Assembly: GCA_045046885.1 (NCBI GenBank)
Contig: JASFYX010000002.1
Coordinates: 84,737 to 148,736 of the forward strand
DNA from: CG1-02-35-72 sp045046885
Lineage (GTDB): Bacteria; Bacteroidota; Bacteroidia; Flavobacteriales; Flavobacteriaceae
DNA length: 64,000 nucleotides
Direction of reading: 5' to 3'
Positions 58,592-64,000 of this stretch are shown here, piece after piece. Within the stretch, counting starts at the first letter, position 1; each line of letters starts with the position of its first letter. The translations under genes and the position numbers were made by a program. The notes beneath the pieces were generated by a model. The model did no database searches. It worked only from the letters and a program-made list of their open reading frames with translations, and had not been told where the DNA came from.

Positions 58592-59158
58592 CTAATTATT
58601 TTCATTTACGTATAAAGTTCCCGATGTGTTTTTAACAATGGCTTCAGATAAATCTTCATTTGCTTCAAAACCTTTTCCAAAAGTAGTGTCTTTTTCGCTT
58701 ATAATTTGCACTTTATTTTCTGTAAAAAAATAATGTAAGTTTTGATCCCAATAGAGTTGGTTAGTCAAAAGCTTTGTTTTAGAAGCATAATTAAATATTT
58801 CTACATTCCCAATAATTTCAGAAATACTTGTTTTTGTGTACGATCTACCATAATTAGCAGAAATAAGAATTGAGTCACCATTTTTTTGAAAAGTTGTCAA
58901 TTTTAATCCTTTGGGAAACTCTTGATATGGATGTAATTTACGATTCGAATAATCGTATAATAACGGTGCTCTTAGTTTTGTCTCTACCTTACCAGAATCT
59001 GTATGCACTAAATTAATGTCTTTTGCTACGGCAATAGGCAGGTTTTTATCGGCCAAAAAATCTCTTACTTCTTTTATATTGTTGGTACATGAAAGAAAAA
59101 GCATTGCTAATAAAATACTAACAATGCTTTTTTGATTATTTATTTTTAGTTGATTCAC
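58592..59158 (-). CDS. lptC: LPS export lipoprotein LptC
   Basis: A 188-residue LptC-family protein with a GTG start. The signal contains a lipobox (LLAMLFLSC, Cys about 24), as is common for Bacteroidota LptC; E. coli LptC has a plain membrane anchor. The beta-jellyroll follows, with LHPYQEFPKGLKL and YFTENKVQIISEKDT. It bridges LptB2FG and LptA in moving LPS to the cell surface. It follows the TPR gene by 21 bp. Confidence 0.85.
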   Translation of the reverse strand: MNQLKINNQKSIVSILLAMLFLSCTNNIKEVRDFLADKNLPIAVAKDINLVHTDSGKVETKLRAPLLYDYSNRKLHPYQEFPKGLKLTTFQKNGDSILISANYGRSYTKTSISEIIGNVEIFNYASKTKLLTNQLYWDQNLHYFFTENKVQIISEKDTTFGKGFEANEDLSEAIVKNTSGTLYVNENN

Positions 59159-59179
59159 CTCAAAAGAAAATACACGTAT

Positions 59180-60547
59180 TTAAGGTAAAATTACCGTTTC
59201 GTTAATCCAACATTTTACTTTATAGGCAGAACCTGAAGTAAGTCCGGCTATAAATATTGTCTTTTTAGTAGGAGCGCTTGCCATGTAGCTTTTTATATAC
59301 TTATTGGCACGTTTAGCTTTACTTGGGTCTACAGCTTTAGCTTCTCTAGCTTTATCTACAGCCGCTAAGAAAACAGCTCTTTTAGAAAGCTCGTCATTAC
59401 CACAGCTATTGGCGCTACTGGCGTATAAACTTGCTATTAACAAATAGGCTTCACCCATATTAGGCCTGTATTTGAGAGCCTTTCTTGCATAACTTCTGGC
59501 TTCTTGTTTTCTATGTCTTTTTTGTAAAATTTGTGCGATTGTAAATAAGTGACCCGCTTTTTTATAACTATCTGTTTCTTGATCAACTGCTTCTTTAAAA
59601 AAATGCATGGCTTTATTTTCATCTTTCTTTTTAAAAGCAACTCTTGCAGCTAAAACGGCAGCGGCAGGAGATGGATCTGCAGCATATAATGCTTCAACTA
59701 ATTGTGTAAACAGAGGGTCGTCTGTACATTCTTTTGCATTCATTCTAGAAGCGGCACGTTTTAACCATTTGGCATTATTTTTATTAGCCTTAAAATTTTG
59801 ATTGTATAACGGAATTAACCTATCGCAAGTAGCAACTTCACCTAAAATATTATCCAAACCTCCTGTAACTGTTTCTAATGCATTAGAATTTACTTCAGCG
59901 GCATGTAATTTTCGTTTGCTTTTTGCAGAAAGTTCTTGCCCACTAGCTTTTAAAGCGTATAATTTATCTTTAGTCTTAGTATAATTCGCAATTTTTTTCT
60001 CAATAGCCTCAACAACATCATCATACGTATCAAAAATCAATTGAACATTAGTGTCTTTGTTTCTATTTGTTACTTCTTGAAAATATTGATAAATAGATCT
60101 TACACCCATTCCTGAAGGGTCTGCTTTAAAAGCTTTTTCTAACAAACCAAAAACTACATCTTTAGATGCCCCATTGCTTTGCATAAACTTAGCATAATCG
60201 CTGTAAACTTTTCCTAAATGGTCAGGGTAATATACTATTCTCTGATCATAAACACGTTTAACAAGTGCAATGGCTTTAGTTTTATCTGCCGGCGTTGCTT
60301 TTTTTAAACGATCTAAGGCTATTCTTAGGCCGTATTTATAGATATTTTTACTCCCTTTTGGATAATTATCCATACACCATAACCAAGGCTCATAAGCAGC
60401 TACATAATTTTTGGCTTTAGCATATTCGTAAAAGATGGATAAATTTGTTCTTTTTTCTTGCAAATCACCATCTTGTGCTGTAATTTTTTGCCCCATTAGA
60501 GACGTCATTACAAAACTTACAATTAAAATTTTTACAACTTTACTCAT
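59180..60547 (-). CDS. Secreted tetratricopeptide repeat protein
   Basis: A 455-residue protein with a signal peptide (cleavage near ITAQDG) and helical repeats throughout. TPR-like units are seen about 70-190 and 275-375 (for example YRPNMGEAYLLIASLYASS). It ends with a short beta segment. It lies between a barrel protein and LptC in a gene order typical of the group, so a periplasmic scaffolding role in envelope biogenesis is plausible (inference). Confidence 0.82.
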   Translation of the reverse strand: MSKVVKILIVSFVMTSLMGQKITAQDGDLQEKRTNLSIFYEYAKAKNYVAAYEPWLWCMDNYPKGSKNIYKYGLRIALDRLKKATPADKTKAIALVKRVYDQRIVYYPDHLGKVYSDYAKFMQSNGASKDVVFGLLEKAFKADPSGMGVRSIYQYFQEVTNRNKDTNVQLIFDTYDDVVEAIEKKIANYTKTKDKLYALKASGQELSAKSKRKLHAAEVNSNALETVTGGLDNILGEVATCDRLIPLYNQNFKANKNNAKWLKRAASRMNAKECTDDPLFTQLVEALYAADPSPAAAVLAARVAFKKKDENKAMHFFKEAVDQETDSYKKAGHLFTIAQILQKRHRKQEARSYARKALKYRPNMGEAYLLIASLYASSANSCGNDELSKRAVFLAAVDKAREAKAVDPSKAKRANKYIKSYMASAPTKKTIFIAGLTSGSAYKVKCWINETVILP

Positions 60548-60564
60548 AACTATATTTATCTAAA

Positions 60565-61842
60565 TTATAATATTTTCCGTTTTAAAAACCATTTGTCATT
60601 TAGGGTTAATCCTATTCTAATATTAAAGTAATTTTCTTTAATTAACCCTGCTTTTATAGTTCCTCTTTTACCTAATTCTAACCCTAGATTAAAAGTAGAT
60701 AGTTCTTTACCTAATGGCATTCCTACCCCAAAAGATATGCCATACTCGTTTACATCTTGGCTATTTACTACTAACCCAGATTGTTTGTATTTTATTCCAC
60801 CTCTGTAAATAACTCTATCCCAATAACTTGTAACAGAGTTTCTGTTAGGTAAATAATAACCTCCTAAAGATATTCTACTGGCACTTTTATAATTTACAAT
60901 TGAATTACTATCTAAGGGGCCTCCTTTAAAATTAAAAGCACCCTGGTAACCAAACTCTAACGACATATTCCAATTGTAATGCTTTCCTATTCCTATTCCT
61001 ATAGTTGATTTGAGCGGATTTTTAATCGACCCATTAAAAGGCTGATTTAAAATTGTATCGCGCGGCAAAACGTTCCCCGCTGTATTATTAACTAATGAAA
61101 ATAATAATTCTTCACCTCTATTTGTTAAATTTGAATTAAGACTAACAGTAGCACCCAATTCTAATTCAATATCTTTTTTATTCTTTAAAGGTTTATGGTA
61201 TTGAACCCCTACTTTTAAAACAAAGCCACTTATATTTGAATTTGTTTCGCTTTGCGTTGCAAACTGAACATTATCTCTTCTGTTTAATATATTGTTACTT
61301 AAACGTCCAAAGATAAAACTTCCTTCAAGACCAACTGTGGCAAATTTATGTATTTTTCTACCATATCCCAAAAAAAGACGATTAGTTCCTCCATTACCAA
61401 AAAATAAATTCGACTCTGTAACTAGATTATTAGCGTCTGTTATTTGTTGTAAAAGCGAATAGCCCACATTAGTGTTGGGTTGTAAACCAAACACAAAACC
61501 TGCATTATCACCTATTGGAACACCCAATGCTAAATACGATAATGCTGAAGCTGATGAGCGTTCAGAATTTATACCGTCATCTACTTTTATTGTTCTATTA
61601 GTAATACCTAAACTGTATGAAGTAAATCTTAAATGAGCTAATGATGCTGGATTTGATAAAAATAATCTGTAATTGCTATAATCTGCAACCCCTGTTTCGC
61701 CTCTGCTAATTTCTCCTACAGTTTTTGATATATTTTCATCGCCCATACCAAAAAAAGAATAGGGTGAGGCACTCCCTTTTTGAGCATGTGTATTTACAAT
61801 TACTCCTAGCAATAAAATTAACGGTAACACTCGTTTCGTCAT
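60565..61842 (-). CDS. Outer-membrane beta-barrel protein (FadL/PorP-like)
   Basis: A 425-residue protein with a signal peptide (cleavage near NTHAQKG). It opens with a conserved GSASPYSFFGMGDENIS stretch and SNPASLAHLRF, typical of Bacteroidota barrels related to FadL-type transporters. Regular amphipathic strands follow to the C-terminus. It starts overlapping the coaX stop by 4 bp and is followed by the TPR gene, so it is in the coaX-lptC transcript. Substrate unknown. Confidence 0.83.
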   Translation of the reverse strand: MTKRVLPLILLLGVIVNTHAQKGSASPYSFFGMGDENISKTVGEISRGETGVADYSNYRLFLSNPASLAHLRFTSYSLGITNRTIKVDDGINSERSSASALSYLALGVPIGDNAGFVFGLQPNTNVGYSLLQQITDANNLVTESNLFFGNGGTNRLFLGYGRKIHKFATVGLEGSFIFGRLSNNILNRRDNVQFATQSETNSNISGFVLKVGVQYHKPLKNKKDIELELGATVSLNSNLTNRGEELLFSLVNNTAGNVLPRDTILNQPFNGSIKNPLKSTIGIGIGKHYNWNMSLEFGYQGAFNFKGGPLDSNSIVNYKSASRISLGGYYLPNRNSVTSYWDRVIYRGGIKYKQSGLVVNSQDVNEYGISFGVGMPLGKELSTFNLGLELGKRGTIKAGLIKENYFNIRIGLTLNDKWFLKRKIL

Positions 61843-62567
61843 TCTTGTAAATTATAATTTAAAATATGGTTTAATCCTTCTAATAAAAAATTTGGATTGG
61901 CAAATATGCCACTTTTTAATTTTTCTGACAAGAAATTTGTGTCTCCTCCTGTTAAAACTACTGTTAAATTTGAATATTTTGCCTTATATTGTCTTATAAT
62001 ACCCTCTATTTCATTAATAACACCAAAAATTACACCACTGTGTATTGATTGTTTTGTAGAGTTACCAATAAAATTATTAGGATACTTTGGGTCTAAAAAA
62101 GGTAAATTATCTGTCTGATTATTTAATGCTTTATAGCGCATTAAAACACCTGGACTTATACTGCCGCCCAAATAATGCGCTTCTTTTGATATAAAATCAT
62201 ACGTAATACAAGTCCCTGCATCAATTACAAGGACGTTTTTATATGGATATTTTTTTATAGCAGCAGCCATTAACGCTAATCTATCTACACCTAAAGTCTC
62301 TTTAGTTTTGTAGGCAATTAGAAAAGGGAATTTTAAATCTGTATTGAGAATAATAACTTTAAAAAACGATTTTATTTTATTTAATATTTCTTTTTTAATA
62401 TTTGATACAGAGGCTACTATAGTGTGTTTTATATTATAAGATTCCTTGATAGATTCAACCTTTTTCAGTAAGTTTTCTTTAGTAGTTATTCCTATAATTA
62501 AACACGCGTCGTTTTTAAAAACGGCGAGTTTAACACGAGAATTTCCTATGTCTATACTTAAATTCAT
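61839..62567 (-). CDS. coaX: Type III pantothenate kinase
   Basis: A 242-residue enzyme catalysing the first step of coenzyme A synthesis. ASKHA-fold motifs are present: DIGNSRVKLAVF at the N-terminus, GVDRLALMAAAIKKYP with the catalytic Asp, DAGTCITYD and GGDTNFLS. The length is normal. It leads the minus-strand run that continues with the barrel, TPR and lptC genes. Confidence 0.95.
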   Translation of the reverse strand: MNLSIDIGNSRVKLAVFKNDACLIIGITTKENLLKKVESIKESYNIKHTIVASVSNIKKEILNKIKSFFKVIILNTDLKFPFLIAYKTKETLGVDRLALMAAAIKKYPYKNVLVIDAGTCITYDFISKEAHYLGGSISPGVLMRYKALNNQTDNLPFLDPKYPNNFIGNSTKQSIHSGVIFGVINEIEGIIRQYKAKYSNLTVVLTGGDTNFLSEKLKSGIFANPNFLLEGLNHILNYNLQE

Positions 62568-62640
62568 TGTGATTTAAAAGACTACAAAAATACAAATAGA
62601 TTTTTTATCAATTTGTTTTGAATTGTTTTAAATTTAAATT

Positions 62641-62648
62641 TATATTTG
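62641..62648 (+). promoter_or_regulatory. Predicted -7 element of tRNA-Phe
   Basis: TATATTTG matches the consensus and has a TTG about 20 bp upstream. Confidence 0.6.
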
Positions 62649-62664
62649 CAACCCGAAAATCAAC

Positions 62665-62737
62665 GGTACCTTAGCTCAGTTGGTAGAGCAATGGACTGAA
62701 AATCCATGTGTCCCTGGTTCGATTCCTGGAGGTACCA
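62665..62737 (+). tRNA. tRNA-Phe (anticodon GAA)
   Basis: A 73-nt cloverleaf with acceptor GGTACCT/AGGTACC, D-stem GCTC/GAGC, anticodon loop CTGAAAA (GAA) and T-loop TTCGATT. The 3' CCA is not encoded. Confidence 0.97.
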
Positions 62738-62739
62738 CA

Positions 62740-62771
62740 AAAACCCCGTCAAATTATTGATGGGGTTTTTT
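62740..62771 (+). terminator. Terminator after tRNA-Phe
   Basis: CCCCGTCAA pairs with TTGATGGGG (one G-U) and is followed by six T residues. Confidence 0.9.
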
Positions 62772-62790
62772 GATTTTAACACTTGGTCTG

Positions 62791-62994
62791 ATGCATTTTT
62801 TATATATTATTTTTAGTAAATCTCTAAACAAACATTATGTTGGTGAATCTCATTATGTGGATGAGCGGTTAGTCAAACACAACAAGCATATCTACAAAAG
62901 AGCCCTCTCTAACATTACAGATAATTGGTGTATTGTTATATCAAAATCTTGCCAATCTAAAAAAGATGCATTGTTTTTAGAAGCCTCTAATTAA
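62791..62994 (+). pseudogene. Truncated GIY-YIG endonuclease-domain gene
   Basis: A 67-residue reading frame that starts MHFLYIIFSKSLNKHYVGES, a recognisable GIY-YIG N-terminus, and ends at FLEASN. In full-length stand-alone GIY-YIG proteins the conserved Glu is followed by about 15-20 more residues, so the C-terminal end is lost. Such genes often sit directly behind tRNA genes in Bacteroidota. The last bases overlap the stop of the convergent hemolysin III gene. It is probably a remnant. Confidence 0.72.
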
Positions 62995-63649
62995 TCTGCA
63001 AAACATAAAAATAAACAGCAATAAAATGGCAAAAACTCCCTACCAATACAAAAACATGAAAAATTGCATGATTGTAAGGTATCTTTTTAATACTGTATAA
63101 AACAGCGCCTACTGTATAAGAAATACCACCGGAAAAAAGCCACATCAATCCTTCGAAAGGTAAATTATGAATAAGCGGTTTTATAGCAAAAATAACTATC
63201 CATCCCATAAGGACATACATTATAGTGGATACTGTTTCGAAACGCCCAGTAAAAAGGATTTTTAAAATAATCCCTGTTAAAGCAAAAAGCCACGTAACAC
63301 CAAACATAATCCAACCTGTTGTACCATTTAATGTTACCAAAGTAAAAGGGGTATAAGTCCCAGCAATAAGAACATAAATGGCTGCGTGATCAAAAATTTG
63401 TAAACGCAATCTTATCTTAGGCTTTTTAGAGTTGTGGTAAATTGTTGAAGCACTGTATAATAAAATCATACTTGTACCGTAAATACTAAAACTAACAATA
63501 TGCCAAACATTGCCATATAATGAAGCGCGTACTACTAATAAAGTCAAGGCTGCTATGCTTAACAACAAGCCAAAACCGTGCGAAAAGATGTTTAGTTTTT
63601 CTTCTAGAGGTGGATAAAAAGTGACTCTTTCAGTCTTATTAGCACTCAT
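62987..63649 (-). CDS. Hemolysin III family (PAQR-like) membrane protein
   Basis: A 220-residue seven-helix protein of the hemolysin III/YqfA family. Landmarks are the early His stretch SHGFGLLLS, STIYHNSKKPKIR, DHAAIYVLIAGTYTPF and a late HAIFHVFVLVGSFCHF. The conserved His and Asp suggest a metal-dependent hydrolase site, as in PAQR receptors. A 12-bp inverted repeat lies directly upstream of the start codon. Confidence 0.92.
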   Translation of the reverse strand: MSANKTERVTFYPPLEEKLNIFSHGFGLLLSIAALTLLVVRASLYGNVWHIVSFSIYGTSMILLYSASTIYHNSKKPKIRLRLQIFDHAAIYVLIAGTYTPFTLVTLNGTTGWIMFGVTWLFALTGIILKILFTGRFETVSTIMYVLMGWIVIFAIKPLIHNLPFEGLMWLFSGGISYTVGAVLYSIKKIPYNHAIFHVFVLVGSFCHFIAVYFYVLQIN

Positions 63650-63650
63650 A

Positions 63651-63681
63651 GTACATTTAAATTTTAAAGATTTAAATGTAC
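63651..63681 (-). repeat. 12-bp inverted repeat upstream of the hemolysin III gene
   Basis: GTACATTTAAAT and ATTTAAATGTAC are exact reverse complements separated by 7 bp, beginning 2 bp before the start codon. It could be an operator or a 5' UTR hairpin hiding the ribosome-binding site. Confidence 0.6.
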
Positions 63682-64000
63682 TATTTTTTATAAATCACAC
63701 AGCCTTTAAATCAGTAATAATCTAATTTTTTTTAACAACCGTTGTTTCTCACCATTAGACATAGCGAAAGGAACACGAAAATAAAGTGTTATGGCTTTTG
63801 TATAATTTTTAATTTTTAACATCGGGGCTTTTAATTGTAGGCTGTAAATATAAAACGACGTTGGCAAAATTATACAGGATATTTCCCCTTTATTATTTTA
63901 CTAAATTTTAGGACAAAAAAAATCCAAAACAAACGTTTCGGATTTTTTTGATGCAGACTGTGCATCTCTTTATAAACATCTTAAGTTGAATTCATATTTT
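63682..64000. other. Right-edge stretch without a confident gene
   Basis: No convincing gene is seen. A 38-codon minus-strand frame (63706-63822, starting MLKIKNYTKAITLYFRVPF) is open and basic, but too short to trust. A hairpin with arms AAATCC and GGATTT and T/A runs on both sides (63915-63949) looks like a bidirectional terminator. A small GATGCA/TGCATC palindrome follows. Confidence 0.5.

Overview
The window is AT-rich chromosomal DNA from a member of the Bacteroidota, most likely Flavobacteriia. The lineage call rests on TAnnTTTG-type -7 promoter elements, OmpA proteins with thrombospondin type-3 repeats, a bacterial GGGP synthase, the lptC/TPR/OMP/coaX gene order and split YeeE/YedE genes. 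Genus cannot be decided from the sequence.

Layout. 1-2145: truncated DegT-type aminotransferase and waaA. 2149-4483: two Crp/Fnr regulators bracketing a two-gene YeeE/YedE sulfur transporter. 4566-15646: a PhnD-like lipoprotein, a histidine kinase and a sigma-54 activator, then a GG-N10-GC sigma-54 promoter driving an outer-membrane barrel and a TtrB-TtrC-TtrA-like molybdoenzyme; behind these come a rhodanese-like lipoprotein without its cysteine and tatA. 15659-24172: a MobB-like GTPase, a third Crp/Fnr protein and molybdenum cofactor genes (moaA, moeA, moaC, mobA fusion, moeB, moaE, moaD). These are interrupted by an accessory patch with a C-protein-like regulator plus PD-(D/E)XK-type protein and a palindrome cluster. 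24313-39843: sulfur-oxidation genes, namely a SoeB-SoeC fusion, SoeA, two SulP permeases, a persulfide dioxygenase/rhodanese, rhodanese, DUF2892 and type II sulfide:quinone reductase. A PIF1-type helicase and a RAYT transposase with its 33-bp palindromes sit among them. 39903-64000: mostly minus-strand housekeeping genes, including a TPP-riboswitch-controlled TonB receptor, a pnuC cluster, ahcY, tRNA-Ala with a decayed copy, an AddB-like nuclease, two OmpA paralogues, PpiD, lptC, coaX, tRNA-Phe and hemolysin III.

How the genes fit together (inference). SQR would turn sulfide into sulfane sulfur, persulfide dioxygenase would make sulfite, and SoeABC would oxidise sulfite to sulfate with electrons going to quinone. 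YeeE/YedE and SulP proteins would move sulfur compounds and anions. The Ttr-like enzyme would handle a sulfur or other oxyanion sensed by the three-part PhnD/HK/sigma-54 system. The Moco and Tat genes would mature these enzymes.

The best candidates for undescribed biology are: (1) a GTGAT-N4-ATCAC operator upstream of five sulfur transcription units, always about 41-42 bp before the end of a -7 element; (2) a 33-bp palindrome family (15-3-15) around a RAYT gene that itself carries two copies in frame; (3) a four-helix-bundle gene flanked by inverted repeats, like a 23S rRNA intervening sequence, between soeBC and soeA; (4) a minimal C-protein/PD-(D/E)XK pair with a 14-bp inverted-repeat operator and no methyltransferase; (5) a dispersed repeat translated in frame inside moeB; (6) a decayed tRNA-Ala copy with palindromes in its loops.
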